The notes: generated from the letters alone by a model not told the origin. A stretch of 64,000 nucleotides of DNA from Bacillus sp. UNC41MFS5 (GCF_000686805.1 NZ_JMLP01000016.1:116082-180081), one strand, 5' to 3'; positions 27,285-37,842 are shown, numbered from the stretch's first letter. Numbers and translations are program-made.

Positions 27285-29174
27285 ATGAAACATGCAACAA
27301 AGTGGATGCGCTCGTTTTTTTCTGTTGTTCTGCTGATAAGCGTTCTTCTAACGAGTCATTCTGCAGCTTGGGCGTCGGGAGTAATGCCGCCAGCGACAAG
27401 CGCCAATTTAAAAGGGATTGATGTATCGCATTGGCAAGGAACCATTAACTGGAACCAGGTCAAAAACTCAGGTATAGCCTTCGTCTATGCAAAGGCTTCT
27501 GAAGGTACAACATATACCGACACTATGTTTTCGACTAATGTGCAGGGAGCAAGGGCAGCAGGCCTTCCTATCGGTGCATACCACTATGCACGTCCGAGTG
27601 CGCCATATAACCCTGACGAAGCAAAAGCCGAAGCGCAGTATTTCGTCAATGTGATGAAGAATGGAGGAATGGGCGATTTTGGAGATATCATGCCTGTTCT
27701 GGATTTAGAAGAACCTGCTGCAACTGGAACGCTAACTTCCGATGAAATAGCCAGTTGGGCAAGAGTTTTTACCGATACGGTAAAGTCACTGACGAAGCGC
27801 CAGGTAATGGTCTACACAGGTGCATGGTTTGTACAGCAGTACAACGATTTTGGTGGCAAGCTTTCAGATCTTCCCGTTTGGATTGCACGCTATGGCATTA
27901 CTCAACCACCAGCTGTTGGCGGGTGGACCCAATGGACGGCTTGGCAGTATAGCGACCGAGGTACAATCCCAGGAATATTGGGACCTGTAGATTTAGATTA
28001 TGGTCCAACGTCAATCGATGCATTAAAGGGGAACCAGAGTTACACGGTTGTTTTTAAAGATTCCGATGGTACGGTCCTTGATACTCAGACGGTAGCGTAT
28101 GGTTCATCTGCCGTTGCACCTGAAAATCCAACAAAGGATGGATATACATTCTTACAGTGGGATCAAGCAATTAACAAAATAACATCTGATATTACGGTAA
28201 AAGCCATCTACGAACCCAAAATCTATACTATTATTTTCAAAGACTATAATGGAACCATTTTAAGTAATTCAAAAGTGAAATATAATATGCCGATTACAGC
28301 ACCTGCACAGCCAAGTCGGACTGGCTATACCTTTAATGGCTGGAATCAGAAGTTTACCAATGCTACTTCCGATTTAACCATTACTGCACTTTATAAGATT
28401 AACCAATATCAGGTTATCTTTAAAAACGATGATGGCAAGGTCCTAAGCACTCAAAAGGTTAATTATGGGGCAAAACCGTCGTCAGTAAAAGTTCCCGTTC
28501 GAACAGGTTATACGTTTGTCGGCTGGTTTAAAAGTTCAAAGGATACCGTTCCATACAATCTTCAAACACCGATAAAATCTGCTATTGTCCTATATGCACG
28601 CCATGCAAAAAATACGGCAGTACCGAGTTGGGTGAAAGCCACTTCAGTAGGTTACAGTAAAGTAAAGGTCACCTGGGGGGCTGTTTCTGGAGCACAAGGC
28701 TATCAAATTTTCAGGGCTACAACGAAAACAGGGACATACAGTTATCTGGCTACATCCAGTTCTTCTTATACAAACAGTGGTTTGGTAACGAACCGAGCGT
28801 ATTATTACAAGGTTCGGGCTTACCGAGTGGTGAATGGTACGAAGGTTTATAGTTCATATTCGACTATTGTAAGTGGTACGCCAGTCCTTGCGGCACCGAC
28901 CGGATTAAAAGCAGCCAGAGCAAGCAGAACCTCAATTAAACTGACGTGGAAAAGAGGGACAGAAGCCAGCGGATACGAAATTTGCAGGGCGACGTCCTAT
29001 AAAGGCGTATATACGAAAGTAGTCACTCTAACATCGGGTTCTACTCTAAGTTTTACAAATACTAAACTATCGAAAGGCAAGCTGTATTACTTCAAAATCA
29101 GGGCATATAGAACAGTAAACGGGAAAAAAATTTATAGTGGATATTCAAATTCCGTACACCTAAAAACATATTGA
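27285..29174 (+). CDS. Secreted GH25 lysozyme with Listeria-Bacteroides repeats and FN3-like domains
   Basis: 629 aa. Signal peptide 1-30 (Lys-rich start, hydrophobic core, AWA). GH25 muramidase about 43-245: KGIDVSHWQG (Asp46) and PVLDLEE (Asp140, Glu142) are the catalytic-site residues. Then three InlB-type repeats of about 65 residues (VVFKDSDGTVLDTQTV, IIFKDYNGTILSNSKV, VIFKNDDGKVLSTQKV), and two fibronectin-III-like modules at about 445-535 and 537-628. No LPxTG or SH3 cell-wall domain. Probably an autolysin or a lysozyme acting on other cells. No holin or phage gene adjoins. Confidence 0.88.
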   Translation: MKHATKWMRSFFSVVLLISVLLTSHSAAWASGVMPPATSANLKGIDVSHWQGTINWNQVKNSGIAFVYAKASEGTTYTDTMFSTNVQGARAAGLPIGAYHYARPSAPYNPDEAKAEAQYFVNVMKNGGMGDFGDIMPVLDLEEPAATGTLTSDEIASWARVFTDTVKSLTKRQVMVYTGAWFVQQYNDFGGKLSDLPVWIARYGITQPPAVGGWTQWTAWQYSDRGTIPGILGPVDLDYGPTSIDALKGNQSYTVVFKDSDGTVLDTQTVAYGSSAVAPENPTKDGYTFLQWDQAINKITSDITVKAIYEPKIYTIIFKDYNGTILSNSKVKYNMPITAPAQPSRTGYTFNGWNQKFTNATSDLTITALYKINQYQVIFKNDDGKVLSTQKVNYGAKPSSVKVPVRTGYTFVGWFKSSKDTVPYNLQTPIKSAIVLYARHAKNTAVPSWVKATSVGYSKVKVTWGAVSGAQGYQIFRATTKTGTYSYLATSSSSYTNSGLVTNRAYYYKVRAYRVVNGTKVYSSYSTIVSGTPVLAAPTGLKAARASRTSIKLTWKRGTEASGYEICRATSYKGVYTKVVTLTSGSTLSFTNTKLSKGKLYYFKIRAYRTVNGKKIYSGYSNSVHLKTY

Positions 29175-29191
29175 ATTCGTTACTAAGTTTT

Positions 29192-29243
29192 AGCTACCTT
29201 AATTGTGCGTTTTACCGTCACAATCGGGTAGCTTATTTTTTTA
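29192..29243 (+). terminator. terminator after GH25 lysozyme gene
   Basis: AGCTACC (29192-29198) pairs with GGTAGCT (29227-29233); inner ATTGTG/CACAAT extends the stem; TTATTTTTTT follows. Confidence 0.75.
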
Positions 29244-29377
29244 AAGAAAGGAAGAGGAGATAGACCACGTGCCTGTCAATTCCGCCATAAATTCAAATAA
29301 GGGGAGTCGAGAAGTATTTGAAGTTAAGTGACAAGTCGGAGGTGAAAATATAAAGTTCATATTTTATTCAAATATTG

Positions 29378-29393
29378 TGTGAAACATTTCACA
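29378..29393. promoter_or_regulatory. Rex operator 1 upstream of lctP
   Basis: TGTGAAACATTTCACA, a near-perfect palindrome matching the Rex consensus (TTGTGAA-W4-TTCACAA). It lies about 170 bp upstream of lctP, with TATACT at 29404-29409 as a possible -10. Rex is the NADH-sensing repressor of ldh-lctP in Bacillus. Confidence 0.75.
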
Positions 29394-29479
29394 AACATGA
29401 TGTTATACTAACGCTGTTACCGTAACAATAATAAAAAACAATTTTAATAGAAAAAAGAAAAACTATTTTTTGATTTAAT

Positions 29480-29495
29480 TGTGAAATATTTCACA
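29480..29495. promoter_or_regulatory. Rex operator 2 upstream of lctP
   Basis: TGTGAAATATTTCACA, perfect palindrome and closest match to the Rex consensus, about 70 bp before lctP. It is spaced 102 bp from operator 1. Between the GH25 stop and lctP (390 bp) only these operators and the 29192 terminator are seen. Confidence 0.8.
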
Positions 29496-29564
29496 GTATG
29501 AATCATTTTTTTTAATAATTGGTAAGAATAAAAAGGATTTATTATTAACTGGGAGTTGAACAGT

Positions 29565-31181
29565 ATGAATGTTTGGGAGCAATTATATAATCCATTGAGT
29601 AACATTTGGTTGTCAGCTATTATAGCTGCCATTCCTATAGTATTTTTTATTGTAATGCTGACAGTTTTTAAATTAAAAGGCTATATTGCAGGACTCTACA
29701 GCATCATTGTAGCAGGAATTGTTGCAGTATTCATTTATAAAATGCCTATTATATTAGTTTTAATGTCTGCTGCATATGGAGCTTTAGCCGGTATATGGCC
29801 GGTAGCATCGATTGTGTTTGCAGCCATTTTCCTTTATAAAATAACCGTAAAAACAGGTAAATTCACAATAATAGAAAATAGTATATCTTTTATTACATCC
29901 GACCAAAGATTGCAAGTTCTTATCGTAGCCTTTTCATTCGGAGCATTTTTGGAGGGAGCTGCAGGATTTGGAGCACCTGTTGCGATAACAGCAGCCATTT
30001 TAGTAGGACTTGGATTTAGTCCTATATATGCAGCAAGTCTTTGTTTGATTGCAAACATTGCTGGTGGTGCATATGGAGCAATGGGTATTCCAGTAACTGT
30101 TCCCTCACTCCTTACAGGTTTAGATGGTCTTGTTGTTGGAAGATATACGGCATTAGTCATTCCCGTATTAAGTATTGTAGTTGCATTCTTATTAATTTTT
30201 ATCATTGATGGATTGAAAGGGATTAGACAAACCTTCCCTGCAATACTAGTCAGCGGTGTATCATTTGCACTTACACAGGCATTGGTTCTAACTTTCTTAG
30301 GTGCTGAACTTGCAGATATCTTTGCTGCTATTGTGAGCTTAGTAGCACTAGCCCTATTTTTACAAGTATGGAAACCGAAAGAAATTTTCCGTGTAAATAA
30401 GGAGAAGATGGTAGATAGGCAGGTTAAGTACTCTTTTGGAATAATTGCTTTTGCCTGGATGCCATTTGTATTTTTAACCCTATGTGTTACTTTGTTTAAT
30501 TTATCATTTTTCAAAAATTTATTTATACCCGGCGGCCCTTTAGAAAAGTTAGTCTTATTGCTGCCCATTCCAGGATTAAATAATACAGTCATCAAGCATG
30601 CACCAATTGTTCCACAAGATACACCATATGCTGCAGTATTTAAATTAGATTTATTTTCATCTACTACAACAGCAATTGTCATAACGATCATTGTTGCCAG
30701 CATTCTTTTTCGCTGCAGCAGCAAACTGCTGATAGATACTGCAAAAGAAACGGCAAAAGAGTTATTGTCACCAGCGTTAACGATTTGTAGTGTACTTGCT
30801 TTTGCTTACATTTGTACTTACTCTGGTATGTCATCAACACTCGGTTTAGCATTTGCTTCAACAGGTGCCGTATTTCCATTATTCTCGCCAGTACTAGGGT
30901 GGTTAGGAGTATTTTTAACAGGCAGTGTTGTAAACAGCGGTTCCTTATTTGCGCCACTTCAATCTGTCACTGCTTCACAAATTGGCATAGCACCTGAAAC
31001 AATGGTTGCGGTCAATGTAATGGGGGGGACAATGGCCAAAATGATTTCACCTCAATCTATCGCTGTTGCAGCCGCAGCAGTTGGAATAGCAGGAAAAGAA
31101 AGTGAATTATTTAAAGTGACAATTAAATATAGCTTAGGTTTACTTGTTGTAATTGGAATAATCAGCTGGTTACTATTTTAA
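29565..31181 (+). CDS. lctP: L-lactate permease
   Basis: 538-aa LctP/GlcA family transporter with about 13 hydrophobic segments. AFSFGAFLEGAAGFGAPVAI, ANIAGGAYGAMGIPV and GVFLTGSVVNSGSLFAPLQ are family signatures. Transports lactate with protons. ATG 29565 chosen over TTG 29556 for spacing from GGGAG. It lies 30 bp before ldh and behind Rex operators, so it is probably for lactate export or import under oxygen limitation. Confidence 0.93.
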   Translation: MNVWEQLYNPLSNIWLSAIIAAIPIVFFIVMLTVFKLKGYIAGLYSIIVAGIVAVFIYKMPIILVLMSAAYGALAGIWPVASIVFAAIFLYKITVKTGKFTIIENSISFITSDQRLQVLIVAFSFGAFLEGAAGFGAPVAITAAILVGLGFSPIYAASLCLIANIAGGAYGAMGIPVTVPSLLTGLDGLVVGRYTALVIPVLSIVVAFLLIFIIDGLKGIRQTFPAILVSGVSFALTQALVLTFLGAELADIFAAIVSLVALALFLQVWKPKEIFRVNKEKMVDRQVKYSFGIIAFAWMPFVFLTLCVTLFNLSFFKNLFIPGGPLEKLVLLLPIPGLNNTVIKHAPIVPQDTPYAAVFKLDLFSSTTTAIVITIIVASILFRCSSKLLIDTAKETAKELLSPALTICSVLAFAYICTYSGMSSTLGLAFASTGAVFPLFSPVLGWLGVFLTGSVVNSGSLFAPLQSVTASQIGIAPETMVAVNVMGGTMAKMISPQSIAVAAAAVGIAGKESELFKVTIKYSLGLLVVIGIISWLLF

Positions 31182-32159
<978 letters not shown>

Positions 32160-32217
32160 GAATTAGTATTGGCTCCTTCAATCAATTTAATATAAGTAGA
32201 AATGATGTTAGAAATAA

Positions 32218-32262
32218 AACAGCAACTTCTTCAATTAGTAGAGGAAGTTGCTGTTTTTTTAA
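32218..32262 (+). terminator. terminator after ldh
   Basis: AACAGCAACTTC pairs with GAAGTTGCTGTT across a loop, followed by a T run. Strong stem of 12 bp. Confidence 0.85.
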
Positions 32263-32330
32263 TACTTTATCTACGCGCGGAATGGAATATGAAGTATGGA
32301 TGGATTCCTTCACTCTCGATTTTGCGTATT

Positions 32331-32798
32331 TTAATATTCTCGTTTAATTACAAAAAACGAGCCCCGAATTGTTCCAGCTAGTTTAGATTTCTGCCTAGCA
32401 AACTTAAACTTCTCTTCTAACTCCTTTGGTACCTCCATCCCCTCTGAAAGCTTAAAACCAACGGCTCGCTTCGGCTTAGGGCCATCAATCGTATACAAGA
32501 CGTTGACCTCAAGACCATCCTCATAAAAGACGTAAGTCCATTTGATATTTTCTACCTGAAAACGCGATGTTTCTAAAGGTTTGGCCGCAAACTCAATATC
32601 ACGTTCTTCTTTCAAAATTCGGTTCACATAATCAATGGTCTCCTGGCTTTCGCTAGCTGGTACAACCGTAAATTCATGCTTGTATTTGTTCATAAAATAA
32701 CGGGCCTCATTCGCGCGTAAACCAGCAAGCTCTTCTGCTACAGGTGAGGACTCTAAACCAACTGTAGACACATTTTTAAAATCAACCATATAGGACAT
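32331..32798 (-). CDS. Hypothetical protein, 155 aa
   Basis: Soluble, charged, no signal peptide or membrane segment. Start MSYMVDFKNVST at 32798 chosen because AAAGGAGCG precedes it; an in-frame GTG at 32819 would overlap that ribosome site. Mid-region KWTYVFYEDGLEVNVLYTIDGPKPKRAVGF suggests a beta-rich fold. I do not recognise the family. Convergent with ldh, upstream of a divergent sigma-fusion gene. Confidence 0.7.
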   Translation of the reverse strand: MSYMVDFKNVSTVGLESSPVAEELAGLRANEARYFMNKYKHEFTVVPASESQETIDYVNRILKEERDIEFAAKPLETSRFQVENIKWTYVFYEDGLEVNVLYTIDGPKPKRAVGFKLSEGMEVPKELEEKFKFARQKSKLAGTIRGSFFVIKREY

Positions 32799-33055
32799 TT
32801 CCTTCGCTCCTTTTATCACTTATCTTTAACAATTATAAACACTTCACAGAACTTAATACTCATCAATAAATCGTTTAGTAACAAGGTTATTTCGTGTATC
32901 GGTTACTTCGGACACACAAAAAATGGTACCATGTTCGCTAAGAAAAGGAAATATAGACCAATTTAAAGTTTTATCTATTATAATAAAAAAGAGATTGATA
33001 GACAATTCAAGATGTAATTACCATAAAGAGAATTGAAAAAGGGGGGAACACTTGA

Positions 33056-35131
33056 ATGATCCCAGTAAAAATAGATCCTATCTCAATCACTACAATAGGC
33101 AAAAAAAGCGTGGAATCCATCTTCGATTGGTTGGATCAGCATAAACAGACGTTCTATATACTTGGTTGGTCCTATCTTAGTAACCAGCAGCAAATGGAAG
33201 AGCTTTTTTACCGGTCCATTTTAAAAGTTCACAAGGAATTGCCTAGATTTAAAAGTGAAACATCATTCGAAACGTGGGTTACATCCATCTTCATTCATAT
33301 CTGCCGAGAGCTTTCTATTGATAGAAGTTTACAAGCTTCAGGGGAAAGTGAACCACGTCAGGATATATTTAAAGCACTTGATCAATTGAAAGAGTACGAG
33401 AAAGAAGCGATGGTCCTTACCTATGTAAAAGGACTCTCACAAGAGGAAGCGGCACATCTTCTCCAAGTTTCAGCGGAAAAGATGAAAGAGCTTTTGTTTT
33501 CCGGAATTCAGTCAATTAGAAAAGAAATGGGGTACGGATCATCCTTTAATGGCTGTAAGGAGCATCATAAGGAGTACATCGATTATTTAGAAAGAACTCT
33601 GGATCGGTCAAAAAAGATTGATTTAGAAATACATATTTATCATTGTCAAAACTGTCAGGAGGACTTGGCTTCCTTTCAGGATGTCATGTTAACCATGTTA
33701 GAGCTAACTGATGGGATTAAAGAATTGCATATACCATCCGGTTTCATGGAGAACGTCAAAGCAAGGCTGGCAGAAAAGGAAAAGCACAGACAACAGAAGA
33801 ACAAGAAACGTGTAAGAATGGGCATTGTTTTGGCAAGTTTTTTCGCATTATTAATAGGGATAGAAGTTTTTACAGGGAGTTTTACCAGCCTCTACTATAC
33901 ATGGACAGAAAAAGATCAGGAATTGCGTCCCTTTCTGCAGCAGGACCTTGGTGAAAGGCTGAACCTAGAAGCGGAAAGCGATGGGGTGAAAATTAAGATC
34001 AGGAGTGCGATTGCTGATGATATTCAGACGCTTGTATTTTATGAAATCGAAGATACAAATGAAGAAAATCAATATATGATGAATTATGATGATGGGGTTT
34101 TTGTGGAGAATGAACTTGAAATCATGAATACTGAAGGCCATCCTAGGTACTATCCTTCTGACCTTAAATCTGATAACAATAAAAAAGAAAAGAACGTGTA
34201 TCAAGGAAAGATTAGTCTGCTGCCACTCAAAACGGAAAATGGGACGATCAAACTGAAGATCACAAAGCTCCTGAAATTGATTCGTGATTCCTCTGAACGG
34301 AATGATATTAGCGGTAACGAGAACCTCGGATATGAAACAGGGGAGTGGGCCTTCGAGATCCCTGTGACAAAACAGCCTTCCGTTGAATATGCCTTGAATG
34401 AACAAACAGAAGTCGAGGGGATCCCGGTTCGATTTGATAAACTAACCATTGCTCCAACAGCGACGATTCTGCAATATGGTATTAATAATGAAAAGCCAGA
34501 GAAAATGATTGATGTTCTTAATTTTAACAATCTGAAAGTGAACAATAAAATAGTGAAAACTGATATGTATGGAAGCTCTTTTATGGATTCACAGCAAGAC
34601 ATGAATTGGACTACTTTTCAAACAAACTTTGACCCTCTTTTTGGAGAAAAACCAAAAGAGGTTAACGTTCAACTCGGATCTATTAATTTAACGGTTGAAG
34701 ACCCAATAACCATCGAACTGGATGCTACTAAAGAATATCCTCAAACTTTTGAATACGCAGGCAGTACAATCTCTATCGACAAACTGAAAGTTGGACAGCC
34801 TTCTATTATTGTTATAAGCGATCATAAAATTGAGAATCGAGCGTATGAGGCTCTTAACTTCAATATTATGGGAGAAGATGAAAACGAGCCTGTTAATACA
34901 GAGATGAATACGGATGGAGTGCTTGTTGATAAAAACGGGATGGAATACGATACGAATAAAATCCCTGTCTCATTTGAAGAAATCGAGCAGCCTCGCTATT
35001 TCGTTACCGTTCAAAGCATGAAGTTAGAGGGTAACGGCACTGGAGAGAAAGTGATTCCTAAAAGGCTGGAGATTTTTGGTTATAGTTCAACGAAATATTT
35101 GGATGATGTTGTGAAGATCTCTTTGAAATAG
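33056..35131 (+). CDS. ECF sigma factor - anti-sigma zinc finger - TM - DUF4179-type fusion
   Basis: 691 aa. Residues about 20-95 look like sigma region 2 (FYILGWSYLSNQQQMEELFYRSILKV...FETWVTSIFIHICREL) and about 105-165 like region 4 (LKEYEKEAMVLTYVKGLSQEEAAHLL). A zinc-binding anti-sigma motif follows: Cys167 and H193-x3-C197-x2-C200. One TM segment spans 255-273. About 415 residues lie outside, as in DUF4179 proteins. Sigma factor and its anti-sigma are usually separate genes, so this would be a membrane-tethered sigma needing release by proteolysis. Signal unknown. Confidence 0.75.
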   Translation: MIPVKIDPISITTIGKKSVESIFDWLDQHKQTFYILGWSYLSNQQQMEELFYRSILKVHKELPRFKSETSFETWVTSIFIHICRELSIDRSLQASGESEPRQDIFKALDQLKEYEKEAMVLTYVKGLSQEEAAHLLQVSAEKMKELLFSGIQSIRKEMGYGSSFNGCKEHHKEYIDYLERTLDRSKKIDLEIHIYHCQNCQEDLASFQDVMLTMLELTDGIKELHIPSGFMENVKARLAEKEKHRQQKNKKRVRMGIVLASFFALLIGIEVFTGSFTSLYYTWTEKDQELRPFLQQDLGERLNLEAESDGVKIKIRSAIADDIQTLVFYEIEDTNEENQYMMNYDDGVFVENELEIMNTEGHPRYYPSDLKSDNNKKEKNVYQGKISLLPLKTENGTIKLKITKLLKLIRDSSERNDISGNENLGYETGEWAFEIPVTKQPSVEYALNEQTEVEGIPVRFDKLTIAPTATILQYGINNEKPEKMIDVLNFNNLKVNNKIVKTDMYGSSFMDSQQDMNWTTFQTNFDPLFGEKPKEVNVQLGSINLTVEDPITIELDATKEYPQTFEYAGSTISIDKLKVGQPSIIVISDHKIENRAYEALNFNIMGEDENEPVNTEMNTDGVLVDKNGMEYDTNKIPVSFEEIEQPRYFVTVQSMKLEGNGTGEKVIPKRLEIFGYSSTKYLDDVVKISLK

Positions 35132-35175
35132 ACTAATTAATATAACGGGCGCTAGCTGCTAGCTATGAAGATCAG

Positions 35176-35201
35176 AGCTGTCATTTTGGCAGCTTTTTTT
35201 T
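35176..35201 (+). terminator. terminator after sigma-fusion gene
   Basis: AGCTG (35176-35180) pairs with CAGCT (35190-35194) with an inner mismatch, then a T run of eight. Short but well placed. Confidence 0.55.
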
Positions 35202-35457
35202 GTTGTATTAACGGGGAAGTTTAGTTTAATGCTGAGCTCAATCAAGGTTAGAAACTTTAATTTAGTATTCAATGTGAAAAAGCTAGTGACCTAATATGAA
35301 TAGCTTTTTTGTCTTATTCATATTAACCTATTTTTTCAATTAACTTATCAAAAATCAGCATAAAACCCCTAACTTCAGATATGGGGATATAAGCTGTATT
35401 TTTGTTCGTTGTTTTAAACAATACATGTAATTTTACTATACATTATCTGAAGTTCTC

Positions 35458-35466
35458 TGGTATAAT
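35458..35466 (+). promoter_or_regulatory. extended -10 promoter of tnpB
   Basis: TGGTATAAT at 35458-35466 is an extended -10 (TGnTATAAT). No good -35 at 17 bp. It lies 46 bp before the tnpB start. Confidence 0.45.
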
Positions 35467-35511
35467 TGGAATACGAATAGAACATTCGTTCTGTTTGTGG
35501 AGGTGAATAAA

Positions 35512-37008
35512 ATGTATCGATCCTATAAAATACAAATTCATCTGGAACATAAATTGTTTGACTACTGTGACTCCCTCTGTTTTAAAGCGAAAAACTTGTA
35601 CAATGTCACCAACTACTATATTAGACAGGTTTATACAGCTTTAAAAAAAGAAACAAGAAATGAAAATCAACTTCAAGTTTTAACAGATATTCAAGACTTT
35701 TTACCTCAAATGAATCAAATTCGTCTAAAAAGTTTTGAAAGAGCTAATTCTAAGCATAAAAAAGTCGATAATAATGATCAGGTTTTGGAGCCAAAACTGA
35801 AGCTATTTGAAATGCCTCACCCAGAGAAAGCCTTCCTTCCCTATAACTTTGTAGAAGCACTTTTTAAAGTGATGAAACAAACCGATTACATTTCTATGCC
35901 CTCTCAGTCCAATCAACAAACAATAAGAAAGGTCTATGATGATTGGAAAAGTTTCTTCGAAGCAACAAAGAAATATAAAACCAAGCCTACTAGTTTTTCA
36001 GGAAAACCAAGGATTCCAAAGTATAAGCCGAAAAATGGACGAACGACCTGCTACTTAACCAATCAAATTACCAAAATTAAAAATGGAAAGGTGCTTTCAC
36101 TACCAGGTACTCCTCTTACATTAAAATTAGGAAAAATCGCACATATTGATGGTAAACTACAACAAGTGCGGATTGTCCCGTCCTATGGTCGATATGTCAT
36201 TGAAGCTATTTTTAAAAGTGAACAGGAAAAGGAAATCAAACGATCAAAAGACCAATTAAATGAATGGCTATTTGAGCCGAAACGAGTAATGGGAATTGAT
36301 TTAGGCGTCGATAACCTGGCAACTATCATCGATAACACGGGGCTAAAGCCTCTGCTTATCAAGGGCAAATGGTTAAAATCGATTAATCAATACTATAACA
36401 AATTAAGAGCCAAATACATGAGTATCCTTCGAAATGGAAAAGGACCAAAGGAAGGGAAGTTTAACACCACAAGATTAATTTCATTAGACCGAAAAAGGAA
36501 CAATCGAGTCATTGATTTTTTACATAGGGCCAGCGCAAAAGTGGTGGAGATTGCGAAAGAAAGAACCATAGATACGATCATCATTGGAAAAAATGAGGGT
36601 TGGAAGATGGAGGTTGATATGCAAAAGACAAGTAAACAAACCTTCATACAAATCCCCTATGCCACTTTCATAGGAATGGTTCGATACAAAGCAGAACGCA
36701 ATGGAATTCAAGTCATTGTCCGAGAAGAAAGTTATACGTCCAAATCTAGTTTCTTGAATCATGACCCGATTCCAACGTACGGGGAAGACCACCAAACTAA
36801 TTTTAACGGGTACAGAAGCAGTCGAGCTTTTTACAAAATCAAAGGCTCTAAGATTTTGATCCATGCGGATGTGAATGGAGCTTTTAACATTGTCCGTAAG
36901 CATACGAAGGATGTTTTCGAAGGACTGGAGAGAAAACAGTTCCTTCAATCCCCACGAAAAATAATCATCATGAAAAACCCAAAAGCAAAGCTGAAGGCCT
37001 CGGCCTGA
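35512..37008 (+). CDS. tnpB: TnpB family RNA-guided endonuclease (OrfB)
   Basis: 498 aa. The RuvC triad is present: Asp263 in GIDLGVDNLATI, Glu362 in IIIGKNEGW, Asp453 in HADVNGAFNIV. The usual four-cysteine zinc ribbon between the second and third RuvC motifs is missing; this stretch reads ESYTSKSSFLNHDPIPTYGE, a pattern known in a TnpB/IS1341 subgroup. ATG 35512 after GGAGGTG. The nuclease should be active if the zinc ribbon is dispensable, as in that subgroup. Confidence 0.85.
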   Translation: MYRSYKIQIHLEHKLFDYCDSLCFKAKNLYNVTNYYIRQVYTALKKETRNENQLQVLTDIQDFLPQMNQIRLKSFERANSKHKKVDNNDQVLEPKLKLFEMPHPEKAFLPYNFVEALFKVMKQTDYISMPSQSNQQTIRKVYDDWKSFFEATKKYKTKPTSFSGKPRIPKYKPKNGRTTCYLTNQITKIKNGKVLSLPGTPLTLKLGKIAHIDGKLQQVRIVPSYGRYVIEAIFKSEQEKEIKRSKDQLNEWLFEPKRVMGIDLGVDNLATIIDNTGLKPLLIKGKWLKSINQYYNKLRAKYMSILRNGKGPKEGKFNTTRLISLDRKRNNRVIDFLHRASAKVVEIAKERTIDTIIIGKNEGWKMEVDMQKTSKQTFIQIPYATFIGMVRYKAERNGIQVIVREESYTSKSSFLNHDPIPTYGEDHQTNFNGYRSSRAFYKIKGSKILIHADVNGAFNIVRKHTKDVFEGLERKQFLQSPRKIIIMKNPKAKLKASA

Positions 37009-37097
37009 TGTAGTAGCGGGACTTGTGGTAGCCCTCGTAAAGACAATGGGCTTAACAGCCTATTCTTTCGAAACCCCTAGCTTTAGCTATGGGGATA
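37009..37097 (+). ncRNA. Putative omega/reRNA scaffold at the tnpB 3' end
   Basis: The region after the tnpB stop holds paired segments (GCGGGACTTGTGGTAGCCC..., GGGCTTAACAGCC) and ends with the right-end hairpin CCCCTAGC/GCTATGGGG. In TnpB systems the guide RNA overlaps the right end, and the guide is the sequence just outside, here starting near 37098. Inferred by analogy. Confidence 0.45.
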
Positions 37098-37293
37098 CTC
37101 ATAATTAATAATTCATTAATATATAAAATGCATTCATTTACTGTGCTAAATCGTATTTAAATAAAATTGAAGGTTACTTTAACTTTAAGTGATAAAAAAA
37201 TTGGATGCATTTATATGTCATATGTAGTTTATTTGAACAACGGAGTGATGAAACTAAATATAAGGTTCTCACTTTTATATGGAGGACAGCTCA

Positions 37294-37842
37294 ATGAATA
37301 CACGGGAAATCAAGGTCCAAAAACAAGGATGGGTTCCTAAAAAGGAACGAGTATGGTTAATCATGGCGGTTATTATCGCTGCTTTGATAGTGTTTTGGGA
37401 ACTTAAGGGACTATTACAGCTTTCCTTAACCACTCTGCACAGCAGGCAGTTCGAACATACATTTAAAGATTTTGGCTCCATTGCTAGAATTGCTTTATTT
37501 TTTGTACTTGCGTATTATGTGCTTCTTCGTGTGATTAAGCTTCGTATGCTGAAAGGTAAAGGAGAGGTGAAAAAATGGTTGTCCACTTTCCTGCGCTTTG
37601 CCCGAAGATGGCATACTCCAGCAGCGATTATCGCCATCGCTTTTATTATCGTGCATACGGTAGCTGTCTTTATGCACGGCTTCAAATTTGATTTTAATAA
37701 TATAAGTGGATTGCTTTCCTTGCTAGTCCTTCTGCCAGTTCCTATATCGGGACTATTTCGATATCAGAGGATGGACCGGGAGTGGCATTTGCGGTCTGGG
37801 GTTTCTTTTGCAATTCTATTTTTAATTCATTCTTTTTTATAA
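37294..37842 (+). CDS. Hypothetical integral membrane protein with conserved-looking histidines
   Basis: 182 aa with four to five hydrophobic segments. His residues occur in RRWHTPA, IIVHTVAVFMHG, REWHLRSG and LIHSF, near membrane segments, as in b-type haem membrane proteins of the ferric-reductase-like or DUF4405 kind. ATG 37294 chosen because GGAGG at 37281 fits it better than the ATG 37279. Next to the TnpB element; convergent with phzF. Confidence 0.6.
   Translation: MNTREIKVQKQGWVPKKERVWLIMAVIIAALIVFWELKGLLQLSLTTLHSRQFEHTFKDFGSIARIALFFVLAYYVLLRVIKLRMLKGKGEVKKWLSTFLRFARRWHTPAAIIAIAFIIVHTVAVFMHGFKFDFNNISGLLSLLVLLPVPISGLFRYQRMDREWHLRSGVSFAILFLIHSFL

Larger units (their letters stand above)
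35340..37110 (+). mobile_element. IS605/IS1341-type TnpB-only element
   Basis: Both ends carry the same hairpin. Left AAACCCCTAACTTCAG... at 35363-35389 and right AAACCCCTAGCTTTAG... at 37071-37097 agree at 24 of 27 positions. Each folds by CCCC/GGGG pairing, as in IS200/IS605 subterminal palindromes. Only tnpB lies between; there is no TnpA (Y1 transposase). Exact borders are not visible. Left of it, an 11-bp inverted repeat (TAATATGAATA, 35292-35302 / 35315-35325) overlaps a stem with a T run. Confidence 0.75.

Noticed and set aside
29834..30724. 296-codon minus-strand frame inside lctP
   Set aside because: Composition is the reverse complement of membrane-protein codons; lctP motifs are clear on the plus strand.
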